NCBI GenBank assembly: GCA_902500825.1
Contig: CABVRX010000007.1
Location: forward strand, 1-64,000
Direction of reading: 5' to 3'
DNA: 64,000 nt
Source of the DNA: an uncultured Nitrospira sp.
GTDB taxonomy: Bacteria; Nitrospirota; Nitrospiria; Nitrospirales; Nitrospiraceae
Positions 17,450 to 26,278 of the stretch are shown here, piece by piece (positions within the stretch are counted from its first letter, which is position 1; the number at the start of each line of letters is the position of its first letter). Made by a program: the position numbers and the translations under genes. The notes under the pieces were generated by a model. It worked only from the letters and a program-made list of their open reading frames with translations, searched no databases and was not told where the DNA came from.

Positions 17450-17796
17450 ATCCGATACCATCAACATCCAGCAACGCCGTTATCCGTTCAGCAGGCGCGA
17501 CCTGCCAACCAAGGGCGAGCACGTCAAACAATTGCTAACTTTCCCACCTCGTACCCGTCAAAGAGAAAACCCGGCTCCCTTTAACGATCACTTACCACCT
17601 CTACATAAATACCCATGGTGATCCTGAAACAAGAGATTACATAGCCTCGGTCACGCCGCTCCCTTTTAATCCTGCCTGAAGACTTCTAAAACTTAATAAA
17701 GAATTGTCAAATTGCACTGAGTGGTTTAGAGATTTTTCACATAGGCCATACACTGCATTTGGAAATGTACCTCATGAACTGAAAGGATAATGTTTC
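17450..17796. other. Intergenic stretch, no gene seen
   Basis: About 350 AT-richer bases without a supported ORF. The last ~60 bases before 17797 probably hold the promoter of the lipoprotein pair. No repeat or hairpin stands out. Confidence 0.5.
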
Positions 17797-18198
17797 ATGA
17801 ACAAACGATTCGAGATGCCGACTTTGATAGGAACAGCGCTGTTATCCTGTGCACTTTCCGCATGTACCGCCACTCCCATTAAACCCAGTGGGTTTCAGGG
17901 CGAATACGACAAACCGATTCAAGTCGTCAAACAGGCGGGCGTAGACGCCATGTCCGTACATGGTTTTGAGGTTACGCAAAACACAGACGTCTACATCGAA
18001 GGGCATCGTCCTCGGATGTGGGGGTTTTTCTGCACTCCCGGCGGGGAAGGAGCGGCTATTTGGTTGGAGCAAACCAGCCCCTCACACACGCGTGTTGCTG
18101 TGAACAGCGAAAAGTCGCTCTTTGGTATAGCATGTCAAAAGGAGTGGACCGGACCACTTCTCTCCGAGATGAGAACAACCCTAGGGCAAAGCAGGTGA
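17797..18198 (+). CDS. Small lipoprotein, hypothetical
   Basis: 133 residues. Signal peptide with lipobox LSAC (Cys at about residue 23), then a compact domain: VVKQAGVDAMSVHGFEVTQN, VYIEGHRPRMWGFFCTPGGE. No named family recognised. Its stop TGA overlaps the GTG start of the next lipoprotein by four bases (GTGA), so the two are translationally coupled. Base composition is lower in GC than the flanks. Confidence 0.75.
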   Translation: MNKRFEMPTLIGTALLSCALSACTATPIKPSGFQGEYDKPIQVVKQAGVDAMSVHGFEVTQNTDVYIEGHRPRMWGFFCTPGGEGAAIWLEQTSPSHTRVAVNSEKSLFGIACQKEWTGPLLSEMRTTLGQSR

Positions 18199-18575
18199 TC
18201 TCACTCTCATTGAGTAAATTCCATCGCTTGGTGGTCTTTATTTTTGTCATACTTACCAGTGGATGTTCTGCACAGAGTCGACATACGATGCTAGTCTCGG
18301 ATCACGCTCCAAAGCGTCCAGATTGTCAGATCGAAATATTCAGGAAAGGACATCCGGTAAGGCAATTCGACAGAATTTCTCGCCTCGATGTGCATATCGA
18401 GAGAACATACTATGTTCGATCTCGATTTGAAGATGCCTTACCTGCACTGCAGAAGGAAGCCTGTATATCCGGGGCCGATGCGATCATTGACGTTCAGGAA
18501 CAGAGTTCAACATTTAACATGTCCGAGAGCAACATGTATCATGTCACGGCTACGGGCATACGATTTCTTCCTTGA
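18195..18575 (+). CDS. Small lipoprotein, hypothetical (coupled to preceding gene)
   Basis: 126 residues starting at GTG 18195 inside the GTGA overlap. This choice gives a proper signal peptide (FHRLVVFIFVILTSGC) with the lipobox Cys at residue 24, whereas the longer frame starts (18018, 18132) run through the neighbour. The mature part has ALPALQKEACISGADAIIDVQEQS, read in two parts, similar in style to YbjQ/DUF-type envelope proteins in which a small molecule or metal may bind. Function unknown. Confidence 0.7.
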   Translation: MISLSLSKFHRLVVFIFVILTSGCSAQSRHTMLVSDHAPKRPDCQIEIFRKGHPVRQFDRISRLDVHIERTYYVRSRFEDALPALQKEACISGADAIIDVQEQSSTFNMSESNMYHVTATGIRFLP

Positions 18576-18673
18576 TATGCCTTGTGAGGCAAGGTTGTCC
18601 ATCCTATTTCCGGGCACACGGCCGGATGGAGCAGCACCCCGTCGATGAAGAAGTTGCAGGTGGGTTATTGCTG

Positions 18674-19116
18674 CTAGGGAGCCCCAGGAGTAGTGGTGAG
18701 TGCCTCGACGGGAGCCTTCGCGGTGGCCGTTCCACTTTCCAGCGGCACATGGAGTTCGGATGGATCAAGCGTGTATCCACCTCCGCTTAACACATCCACA
18801 ACGAGACCTATTAGGCCGCCAACGATCGCATTTCCTGCCAACCACCATGAGAGGCGTCTTTGAATCTGCTTGATCGACTCTTTGTACCCATCCGTCGACA
18901 ATATAATCGTATGCGCTTGCTTCCGTTCAAGATCCACCTCAAGGGGCGTCACCCCGCGTTCAGCTCCATCAACGACGACTTTTGCGCCTCCTGGCTCCGA
19001 AGTAACCTTGACGTCCTCAGATCCACCTAAATGGACGATCGTGCACATCCCGTGGTAATTAGAAATCCACCCATGAGCACGATGCTTAGGACAATGTGGT
19101 CGAAATAGGATTTCAT
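18674..19116 (-). pseudogene. PEGA-domain lipoprotein, frameshifted
   Basis: The ATG at 19116 (GGAGG upstream) gives a signal peptide ending in LITTGCA, a proper lipobox. The frame then stops at TAG after ARSSI. One base over, the sequence continues TIVHLGGSEDVKVTSEPGG, then AKVVVDGAERGVTPLEVDLE, a PEGA-type beta domain, followed by a hydrophobic WWLAGNAIVGGLIGLVVDVL segment. A single-base deletion at about 19035-19040 (expected G-C-A-T-I-V-H) explains it. The 124-residue piece 18674-19048 without a signal peptide would not be exported. Recent frameshift or sequence error. Confidence 0.7.
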
Positions 19117-19399
19117 ACTAATGACCTCCAATTGCCTGTGCCAGCGGACTTCACCTGTTCACATAGACCCCAATCGTATGCCTCACTTCCAATCTTGATA
19201 GCGAGTCTGCTTGGATTCTAACTGCTGGCAATAAATTAGGTGTTTTTCACAACACATACGCGAAGTCTCAGGCTCGCATTTATGCCTCGATGGCGCTGGT
19301 TGTACTATGTTGCACGCCCATCTCTTGAGTCGTCGATAGGAGAAAGCTACACTCTACAGGTGTTATTTCCAGCTCTCTGCGCTTTAAAAAGGAGAAGAT

Positions 19400-19858
19400 A
19401 TGAATACCGCGATCCCATTACCGCTGACTTTCATCATGGGCGCAGCACTGACCATTTTTTCGCCGGTCTTCGCGCAGAGTTTTCCTCCTGTCGTGAAACA
19501 GAAAGTCGAAGCAGCGCAGAAGCAGGTGAAGACGATCGGCATGGAAGAGTATCGGAAGCTCGTTGACAATCCAGGCTCTGCTTTAATTGTGGATGTACGG
19601 GAGCCGCACGAGTATGCTGCAGGGCATGTGCCCGGAGCGATCAATATTCCCCGCGGCGTGCTCGAATTCAAAATCTGGAGCCACGTCGGCTTTCCAGCCG
19701 ACACCGAGATGGACCGACCTCTCATTCTGCAATGTCAAAGCGGCAATCGTGCCTCCCTTGCCGCGCAATCCCTCGAGGATCTCGGATTCACGCGATCGAC
19801 GGCGGTTGTGATGAGTCTTGAAGACTGGCGGAAGGCCAGCCATCCATTTACAAAGTGA
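19400..19858 (+). CDS. Periplasmic rhodanese-like sulfurtransferase
   Basis: 152 residues: signal peptide (ending near SPVFAQS) then one rhodanese domain. VDVREPHEY (65-72) is the first signature and the active-site loop is CQSGNRAS with C112, the residue that takes up the sulfane sulfur. The ATG at 19400 follows AAAAAGGAG. Single-domain exported rhodaneses move sulfane sulfur or act in thiosulfate/cyanide handling. It has no obvious partner; the persulfide dioxygenase at 1094 is functionally related but far away. Confidence 0.9.
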   Translation: MNTAIPLPLTFIMGAALTIFSPVFAQSFPPVVKQKVEAAQKQVKTIGMEEYRKLVDNPGSALIVDVREPHEYAAGHVPGAINIPRGVLEFKIWSHVGFPADTEMDRPLILQCQSGNRASLAAQSLEDLGFTRSTAVVMSLEDWRKASHPFTK

Positions 19859-20016
19859 TCCTTCCCCGTACAGGAGCACGTTCTCCTCCCTTTTCAGACA
19901 AGCATGCATCGTATTGCACTTCGAAAGACCCGTCGATTCCTTGCGAAACCAGCATGGAATAAATACTTTTCCGCCTTGCAGCACGAACTCAATAATAATG
20001 TTGAGCGGAGAACAAC

Positions 20017-20319
20017 ATGATTCAAGACACTTCCATCCGAGTGATTGCACGCGTCAGGGCCAAGGCTGAGCACGTCGCGGAGGTTCAGGCAGTCTTATCC
20101 GCGATTGTTGAACCGACACGCCGCGAATCCGGATGCCTCAGTTACGAGCTTCTGCAGAATAGCTCCGATCCAGCCGATTTTGTATTCGTCGAGAAATGGG
20201 CGAGTGTGGCGGCGGAACATGCGCATTTCGCCACCCCACACGTTTCCGTTGCGCTGCAACGGTTAGGGGAACTTCTGGCCGACGAGCCGGAGATTTGTCG
20301 GTACACTGCCCTAACGTGA
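20017..20319 (+). CDS. Antibiotic biosynthesis monooxygenase (YgiN-like)
   Basis: 100 residues, one ferredoxin-like ABM domain: IRVIARVRAKAEHVAEVQAV, then CLSYELLQNSSDPADFVFVE and the conserved EKWASVAAEHAHFATPH. Family members are cofactor-free dimeric quinol monooxygenases or oxygenases for small aromatics. The ATG at 20017 has GCGGAGAA upstream. Stands alone between the rhodanese and the aldose epimerase. Confidence 0.87.
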   Translation: MIQDTSIRVIARVRAKAEHVAEVQAVLSAIVEPTRRESGCLSYELLQNSSDPADFVFVEKWASVAAEHAHFATPHVSVALQRLGELLADEPEICRYTALT

Positions 20320-20406
20320 CCATCGTGCGATGGGGTTCGGTTACGTTACGCTCTGCTCAAGCGTATGCCTTCGCCATCCACTGCTACGGTGCTATACTGC
20401 ACGACC

Positions 20407-21384
20407 ATGATACCTGTTACTCCGGATACTGAACTCTCTATATCGTTTGAAAACCAGCGCGCGGTTGTTTCTCCATGGGGAGCTTCGTTACGACGATACC
20501 TGCTGATCAACGATGGAGGCCATGACACAGATATTGTATGGGGCTATTCGGGTGGCAGCGGGAAGCGCGGCGGACAGGGCGATGTGCTCATCCCGTTTCC
20601 TGGCCGCGTCAGTGATGGACGCTATGTGTTTGAGGAACAGTCACTGCAACTGGAGTGCAACGACAAGGAAGGTCCGAATGCCATTCATGGATTCGTTCGC
20701 AGTCTGCCGTGGCGCGTGCAGGAAGTTCGCGCAAACAGGGTGACATTTGAGATTCATCTCGATGCTGATACATACGCTGGACGAGGCTATCCCTTTTCGC
20801 TTGCCATCTGGGTGACGTATGACCTCGGTACCTCCGGGCTCACCTGCACATTCACCGTGAGGAATATAGGGCACCAGGCGGCGCCGGTCGGAGTCGGATT
20901 TCATCCCTACTTCACCGTGGGAACGTCCTTGATCGACGAGGCCGAGGTACAGATTCCGGGAACCGCCTGTTTAGAATTCAACGAGCGGCTCGTCCCGACA
21001 GGAGCGGTTCTGAACGTAGCCGGCACGCCGTGGGACTACCGACGATTTCGTGCGATCGGACGTCAGCGATTCAACCATTGTTATGTACGGCTTGAACGCG
21101 ACGCCCAAGGAATGGCCACGGCATCCCTGCGTCATACCGCACGCGGTCACACAATCGACATTACGATGGACAGCTCTTTTTCCGCGGTGGTCGTCTATAC
21201 CGGAGATGCCATTGCAGACGCACCACGAGCTGCGCTTGCCATTGAACCGATGACCTGTGCAAGCGATGCGTTCAATCATCCTGACTGGGGGCTGAAGCGA
21301 CTCGCTCCCGGTGAGACATTTTCTGGACGTTATCACGTACGGCATCGAGACATAGAAAAGGGATCCTCTGTGCCCCAGAATTGA
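20407..21384 (+). CDS. Aldose 1-epimerase / mutarotase family protein
   Basis: 325 residues from the ATG at 20407; the upstream start 20365 adds 14 poorly conserved residues. Galactose-mutarotase fold: NAIHGFVRSLPW (His base region), VGFHPYF (catalytic His), and the Glu of LAIEPMTCASDAFN near the C-terminus. It interconverts alpha and beta anomers of a hexose; substrate preference (galactose, glucose or glucose-6-phosphate) cannot be told. Cytoplasmic. Followed by the tiny HicB-like gene on the other strand. Confidence 0.88.
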   Translation: MIPVTPDTELSISFENQRAVVSPWGASLRRYLLINDGGHDTDIVWGYSGGSGKRGGQGDVLIPFPGRVSDGRYVFEEQSLQLECNDKEGPNAIHGFVRSLPWRVQEVRANRVTFEIHLDADTYAGRGYPFSLAIWVTYDLGTSGLTCTFTVRNIGHQAAPVGVGFHPYFTVGTSLIDEAEVQIPGTACLEFNERLVPTGAVLNVAGTPWDYRRFRAIGRQRFNHCYVRLERDAQGMATASLRHTARGHTIDITMDSSFSAVVVYTGDAIADAPRAALAIEPMTCASDAFNHPDWGLKRLAPGETFSGRYHVRHRDIEKGSSVPQN

Positions 21385-21493
21385 GCCTCTGCTACGGCTA
21401 TGACTGATGCTCATTGGATGAGTCAGACGAACGAGTCCGATGACGGCTTGCGCTGTCGCCTGGGGGCTGTGATGTCTCAGCGGGGACTATCGC

Positions 21494-21664
21494 TCAGGCA
21501 ATCTTCCGAATGTTGGAAGGCTTGCCTCCGATAAGATCGCGGTGGAGCTGCCGAAGCTTAACCTGCAGTTCTTCGAACGACTCCCCTTGAACCTGCTGGT
21601 CAGGAGAGCCCTGTAGACAGCCGCGCCACTTACCCTGATCTTGCCAAATCATGTATTTCGTCAT
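21494..21664 (-). CDS. Small HicB-like protein (orphan)
   Basis: 56 residues read from the ATG at 21664, beginning MTKYMIWQDQGKWRGCLQGS and ending GGKPSNIRKIA. The pattern WQ-x2-GKW-x2-L with a QGESFEELQ turn and a following helix matches short HicB-family antitoxin-like proteins. There is no HicA toxin gene on either side, so it is an orphan or has another role. It was found by reading the minus strand; a good ribosome site is lacking. Confidence 0.6.
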   Translation of the reverse strand: MTKYMIWQDQGKWRGCLQGSPDQQVQGESFEELQVKLRQLHRDLIGGKPSNIRKIA

Positions 21665-21782
21665 GTCGCAGAGTATAACCGCAAGTCGAAATTCCTAACA
21701 GAATTTTGTAAATTTTGGCCGAAGCGCGCAAGGAAACGAGAAAGAATACGCGCATGGTTCTTAATACTATTACCTCACTAGC

Positions 21783-22655
21783 GTGACGTTTCAACAGATA
21801 TCCGCGAACCACCTGTCCTTTCGAGTAACAACATCTGGGTCCGGGAATCGATTGGTGCTCTGTCTCCATGGCTTTCCGGAATCCGCCATCTCGTGGCGCT
21901 ATCAGGTGGAGCCATTGGCACAGGCAGGGTACCGGGTCTGGGCTCCTGACCTCCGGGGATATGGCGGCACGACACGGCCGACAGGCATAGACGCCTATCG
22001 AATTGAATCCCTGATGGACGATGTGACCGGACTTCTCGATGCCGCTCAGGTTCAACGCGTCATTCTGGTCGGGCATGATTGGGGTGGGATCATCGCCTGG
22101 TACTATGCGATGCGGCACATCGATCGCGTGGAAGCCTTGGTGATTGTGAATGCGCCCCACCCGGCCTGCTTTGAGCGGGAAGTGCGGCATTGGCGGCAGC
22201 TGCGCCGTTCCTGGTACATGGGATTTTTCCAAATTCCCTGGCTTCCGGAATCGGCATTGTCGGCCGGTCATGGCTATGTGATCGGTGAGATTTTTTCGCG
22301 CATGGCGATTCATCGCGAGCGGATGCCTGACGATCTGGTTCGGTTGTATCGGCAACAGGCCTGCGAGCCGGGAGCGCTCACGGCCATGCTGAATTACTAT
22401 CGAGCGGCCTTACGAGACGGCGGGGCAATGCGTCAACGAAGGATGGGATATCCTACTATTCCCGCCCCCACACTGGTGATCTGGGGATTACAAGATCATG
22501 CACTCGTCTGTCAGAATCTTGATGGGCTGAATGATTTCGTCACCGATCTGACGGTGGTGAAGATCGCCGACGCCGGCCATTTCGTGCATGAAGACAGGCC
22601 CGAACAGGTCACGCGTGACATGCTGAACTGGTTGCAGCGTCACGTGAGCGCGTGA
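21783..22655 (+). CDS. Alpha/beta hydrolase, epoxide-hydrolase-like
   Basis: 290 residues from a GTG start. HGFPE (29-33) forms the oxyanion hole, GHDWGG carries the nucleophile D99, and DAGHFVHED near the C-terminus carries the catalytic His. An Asp (not Ser) nucleophile with HGFPE points to soluble epoxide hydrolases rather than haloalkane dehalogenases. The cap region has two Tyr-bearing stretches (RSWYMGFFQIP and MLNYYRA) that would hold the epoxide. Cytoplasmic, alone between convergent and divergent neighbours. Confidence 0.88.
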   Translation: MTFQQISANHLSFRVTTSGSGNRLVLCLHGFPESAISWRYQVEPLAQAGYRVWAPDLRGYGGTTRPTGIDAYRIESLMDDVTGLLDAAQVQRVILVGHDWGGIIAWYYAMRHIDRVEALVIVNAPHPACFEREVRHWRQLRRSWYMGFFQIPWLPESALSAGHGYVIGEIFSRMAIHRERMPDDLVRLYRQQACEPGALTAMLNYYRAALRDGGAMRQRRMGYPTIPAPTLVIWGLQDHALVCQNLDGLNDFVTDLTVVKIADAGHFVHEDRPEQVTRDMLNWLQRHVSA

Positions 22656-22739
22656 TTTGTTCCTGTAACTACCCTTATTGATGAAGGAGTCAAACGCTTC
22701 TAGAAGTTCTGTGACCTGTATGTACCGTACGAACGGCGC

Positions 22740-23981
22740 TCACGACGTCTGGGCTGGCGTGGCAATTGCCGAAGGGTTGGTCCCTGCTGGGAAGGGATTA
22801 CCTAGAAGCGGATTGAGGGGGACGAGGGTACCTGATCCCGACACGATTGTGTAAGCCGACACACTGCCTCCTCGATTTGCGACATACAAGAACCGACCAT
22901 CCTGAGATATTGTAACGGCGGTCGGACTGGACCCTGCCGGTGTTGGATTGAGAGTAGTCCCTGAAGCGGGCACGAGTGTGAGCAAGCCATTACTTCCTAC
23001 GGCAAACGCCGATACATTCCCTTCCCCATTTGCAATATAAAGATATGCCCCATTCGAGGCGACGGTGATGCTGTTCGGAGTAGCTCCACCTGTGGAAACA
23101 GGATTCGGATTGGACACGGTCGGTGGCACCAGCGTTAACAACCCCGATGTTGCAACCTGAAATGTCGTTACGGTATTGGATGTACCGTTGGTGACATAGA
23201 GAAACTGCCCATTCGGAGACATGGCCAGCGCGGTGAGACCTGTCCCACTGACCGAGATAGGATTCGTTCCTGGCCCAGCCGGAGGAACCTGTGTTAACAG
23301 CCCGGACGTTTCAATCTGAAATGCCGTTACGGTGTTGGATGTACCGTTGGCCACATAGAGAAACCGTCCAGGCGAAGAAGTTGTTAATGCCAGAGGAGCC
23401 GAACCTCCTGCTGCGACAGGATTGGGATTAGCCGAAGTTGGTGGGATACGCGTGAGAACTCCGGCTGTACCAATACTGAAGACGGTCACGCTGTCCGATC
23501 CACTGTTCGCGACGTACAGAAATCGAGAATCCTGTGAAATAGCGAGTGCTCGGGGCGCCGTACCTACTGAGGCCGGATTGGGAGTTGCCGTAGTCGACTC
23601 TCCTCGCAATAGCGCACCATTGGTACCGACCCTGAAGGCCGTCACATTGTTGGTTTGGCTATTCGCGGCATATGCAAAGAACCCACTGGATGACACGGCG
23701 ATTGCCGAAGGGGCCGAGAGATCGACAAAAGGAGAGCCGGGAATTTGGGCAAGGCCGCCGGTGGATGGGTTAATAGTGTATCCGGACACATTGTTGGACC
23801 CACTGTTTGTAACATACACAACTGCCGTCGTTCCCTCTCCCCCTCCGATTGTTCCTAGACCGCCGAGGCCTCCTTCTCCACCGTCATTGCCGCATCCAGT
23901 CGCAAACAACATGACTGGTATGCACCAGGCTAGTCGCAGTCTCTTTGCAATGGACCGCTTGTGCGTGCGTCGAAGTACCAT
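22740..23981 (-). CDS. Beta-propeller lipoprotein (YVTN / lactonase-like)
   Basis: 413 residues from the ATG at 23981, which places the signal peptide (LAWCIPVMLFATGC) at the N-terminus; a GTG at 24038 would bury it. After the lipid-anchored Cys comes a Gly-rich linker and repeats of about 45-50 residues. These repeats share a core of the type RFLYVANGTSNTVTAFQ followed by ETSGLLTQVPP, as in seven-bladed YVTN/6-phosphogluconolactonase propellers. No catalytic residues can be assigned; likely an outer-surface or periplasmic binding protein. The next gene upstream encodes a close relative. Confidence 0.87.
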   Translation of the reverse strand: MVLRRTHKRSIAKRLRLAWCIPVMLFATGCGNDGGEGGLGGLGTIGGGEGTTAVVYVTNSGSNNVSGYTINPSTGGLAQIPGSPFVDLSAPSAIAVSSSGFFAYAANSQTNNVTAFRVGTNGALLRGESTTATPNPASVGTAPRALAISQDSRFLYVANSGSDSVTVFSIGTAGVLTRIPPTSANPNPVAAGGSAPLALTTSSPGRFLYVANGTSNTVTAFQIETSGLLTQVPPAGPGTNPISVSGTGLTALAMSPNGQFLYVTNGTSNTVTTFQVATSGLLTLVPPTVSNPNPVSTGGATPNSITVASNGAYLYIANGEGNVSAFAVGSNGLLTLVPASGTTLNPTPAGSSPTAVTISQDGRFLYVANRGGSVSAYTIVSGSGTLVPLNPLLGNPFPAGTNPSAIATPAQTS

Positions 23982-24214
23982 ATTTGGTATATACCACTCT
24001 CGAGGAGCCCTGACAACAACGCAGTTGGGATAAGGCACGGTCGTGATGTGCGATCAACACAGGGTCGGTGTGAAATGGGAGTGGAAGACGCGGCGAGCGC
24101 TCTTGAATGTCGACGGTACTGATCGCCATCTCCCGGCTAAGCATCTTCGTGCATAAGAAACCCACAGCACATTGACCTGGGCCGCGATCTCCCAATTTAT
24201 CTATGGAAGAAGAC

Positions 24215-25300
24215 TTATGGCCGACCAGGCGTGGCGATACCTCTAGGACTCGTTCCAGCGGGAAAGACTGCTCCTAGCAACACCAATGTGCCAGTCCCTG
24301 CTGTAATTCGATAGCCGGATACGTTGCCGCCTCCACCGCTGTTTGATACGTATAAGAATTGCCCATCTGGCTCTATGGTTATTCCGCTTGGTGCTGTTCC
24401 AGCCGCAACGGAGGCGCCTATCCCCGTCAATGCACCCGTCGTTCCGTTGATCGTATATGCCGACACATCGTTGGAGCCCTGGTTGCTGACATAGAGAAAC
24501 AGACCGTTCGGCGATACGACCACTCCGCTTGGTGCTGTTCCAGCCGCAACAGGGACACCTATCCCCGTCAATGCACCCGTCGTTCCGTTGATCGTATATG
24601 CCGAGACGTTATTGGACGTCTGATTGCTCACAAAGAGAAATGAACTACTTCCTGACGTCAGCGCCGCCACTCCGGATGGCGATGTGCCGGCAGATTTATT
24701 CTCTTCAAAGGTCAGCGCTCCGGTTGTCCCGTCAACTCTGAATGCCGACACGTTGTTAGAGCCTTGATTGCTGACATAAAGAAATTGGCCGTTCGGCGAC
24801 ACGACGACTCCGCTTGGCGATGTCCCGACATTCTCGATGTCTATAGAAGTCAACGATCCGGTCGCCGCATTGATCGAATACGCGACGACGGTTCCGTTGC
24901 CATTCGCAGCATAGAGAGCTCGGTTGTTCGGCGAAACAGTGAGTGCCGTAAAGCTATTTCCAGCAGAAAAAGGAGAGCCCGATACCGACGAAAGCCCACC
25001 TGTTCCTAGGTTGACTCTAAACGCATAGACACCGTCGTTCGTTCCGACAAAGGCAAAGGCCGAATCCGAAGACACCGCGATCGAGGATGGGGCATCGGCC
25101 AGCGCGACCGTGCCGGCATCTCTGAGGGCCCCTACGACATCAGTCGTATAGGTCGAGATTTCGTTGGGCCCGGTGTTTACCACATAGGCGACCCCCGTTC
25201 CCCCTACCCCGAATCCTCCATCCCCTCCGCCTCCGGACGGACAACCAGTGGAGAGTAGCAGGATCGGCAACGTGAGCCATAAAAAGAAACGTCTGTTCAT
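24215..25300 (-). CDS. Beta-propeller lipoprotein (second of a pair)
   Basis: 361 residues, signal peptide with lipobox LLSTGC, a Gly-rich linker and YVTN-type blades. The blades are unusually alike: the sequence running from VVVSPNG through YVSNQGSN and VSAYTINGTTGALTGIG recurs with few changes, and at DNA level the unit is 141 bp long (24384 onward and 24525 onward). This points to recent internal duplication or gene conversion. AGAGGAC precedes the ATG. Together with 22740-23981 it forms a paralogous pair on one strand separated by ~230 bases. Confidence 0.88.
   Translation of the reverse strand: MNRRFFLWLTLPILLLSTGCPSGGGGDGGFGVGGTGVAYVVNTGPNEISTYTTDVVGALRDAGTVALADAPSSIAVSSDSAFAFVGTNDGVYAFRVNLGTGGLSSVSGSPFSAGNSFTALTVSPNNRALYAANGNGTVVAYSINAATGSLTSIDIENVGTSPSGVVVSPNGQFLYVSNQGSNNVSAFRVDGTTGALTFEENKSAGTSPSGVAALTSGSSSFLFVSNQTSNNVSAYTINGTTGALTGIGVPVAAGTAPSGVVVSPNGLFLYVSNQGSNDVSAYTINGTTGALTGIGASVAAGTAPSGITIEPDGQFLYVSNSGGGGNVSGYRITAGTGTLVLLGAVFPAGTSPRGIATPGRP
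24384..24665. repeat. Near-identical 141-bp tandem units inside a propeller gene
   Basis: The block starting CCGCTTGGTGCTGTTCCAGC recurs 141 bases later with only scattered changes; a third, more diverged unit follows. In frame (47 codons per unit), so copy number can change without breaking the gene. Confidence 0.75.
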
Positions 25301-25453
25301 GCGGTGTCCTCTTGTTCATCTCCAATGTGAGCTATCTATTCCTCGTATAGCACGGAGAAATACGTACACCAAATGAAATGACTTTTTTCGTTGGACTCTG
25401 ATCGGTTCTCGCTGGCACACTGCATGGGCAACTAGCACGGAGCTTGATCGGTC

Positions 25454-26278
25454 TTGCATCACTCACTTATCATTCTCGGATCCGGCTACACTGCTAAATT
25501 TCTCCTGCCGCTCGCCCTGCACCGCTACGCTCACGTCTTCGCCACCAGTCGGGATCCTGATCGGCACCTCTCACATGTGAGTCTCGACCAACGGATACGA
25601 TTCGATCTGGCACAGCCAGAGACATGGCAGGCGATTCCACCATCAGCCGATGTCCTGTGGTGCTTTCCCGCAGTACCGATCGAGTTGGTTCAGCAGTTCG
25701 CCGATGCGGCATCTCTACAAACTCGCCGCCTGGTCGTACTCGGTAGTACCTCAGCCTACGACGTCTCCACCTCAATCGAGTACCCTCCATCCTGGGTCGA
25801 TGAAACTGCCCCAGTTGATCTGAGTAAACATCGTGTAAAAGGTGAGGAATTACTCCGAAACAATTATGGAGCAATTGTTTTACGAGTTTCTGGGATCTAT
25901 GGCCATGGCCGCAATCCTATCGAGTGGATCAGAACAGGCCGAGTGAACCGATCGCGCAAATATGTCAACCTGATTCACGTTGAGGATCTGGTGTCTTTCT
26001 GTCTCGCAGCGCTCATGCATGCCGATCCCAGCGGAATCTACAACGTCAGCGATGGAAATCCGAGGACCTGGATGGAGATCTGTCACATGGTCGAGCAACG
26101 ATGGGATATTCGGTCCTCTGATTCTCCGACCGCCGGCTCAACAGGGAAGCGGGTGTTAAATAAACGGATGTGCGAGTTGCTGAAATTGGATGGCACAGGT
26201 CTACGCCACGGAGATCTCTTCGAGACGCTTGAGTTGATGCAGAGGAACTCGCTCAACGAAGCAACGCCATCACGGTGA
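25454..26278 (+). CDS. NAD-dependent epimerase/dehydratase family protein
   Basis: 274 residues from a TTG start, the only one that keeps the Rossmann motif LGSGYTAKFL (8-17). VLGSTSAYD carries the Ser/Thr region. The classical YxxxK is replaced by HRVKGEELL (K about 132), where the motif Tyr is His, as in YeeZ-type atypical epimerases. RVSGIYGHGRNPIEWI and YVNLIHVEDLVS are conserved in that YeeZ/SDR subfamily. The substrate is unknown. The gene is convergent with the CPBP protease and the two 3' ends overlap by 26 bases. Confidence 0.8.
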   Translation: MHHSLIILGSGYTAKFLLPLALHRYAHVFATSRDPDRHLSHVSLDQRIRFDLAQPETWQAIPPSADVLWCFPAVPIELVQQFADAASLQTRRLVVLGSTSAYDVSTSIEYPPSWVDETAPVDLSKHRVKGEELLRNNYGAIVLRVSGIYGHGRNPIEWIRTGRVNRSRKYVNLIHVEDLVSFCLAALMHADPSGIYNVSDGNPRTWMEICHMVEQRWDIRSSDSPTAGSTGKRVLNKRMCELLKLDGTGLRHGDLFETLELMQRNSLNEATPSR

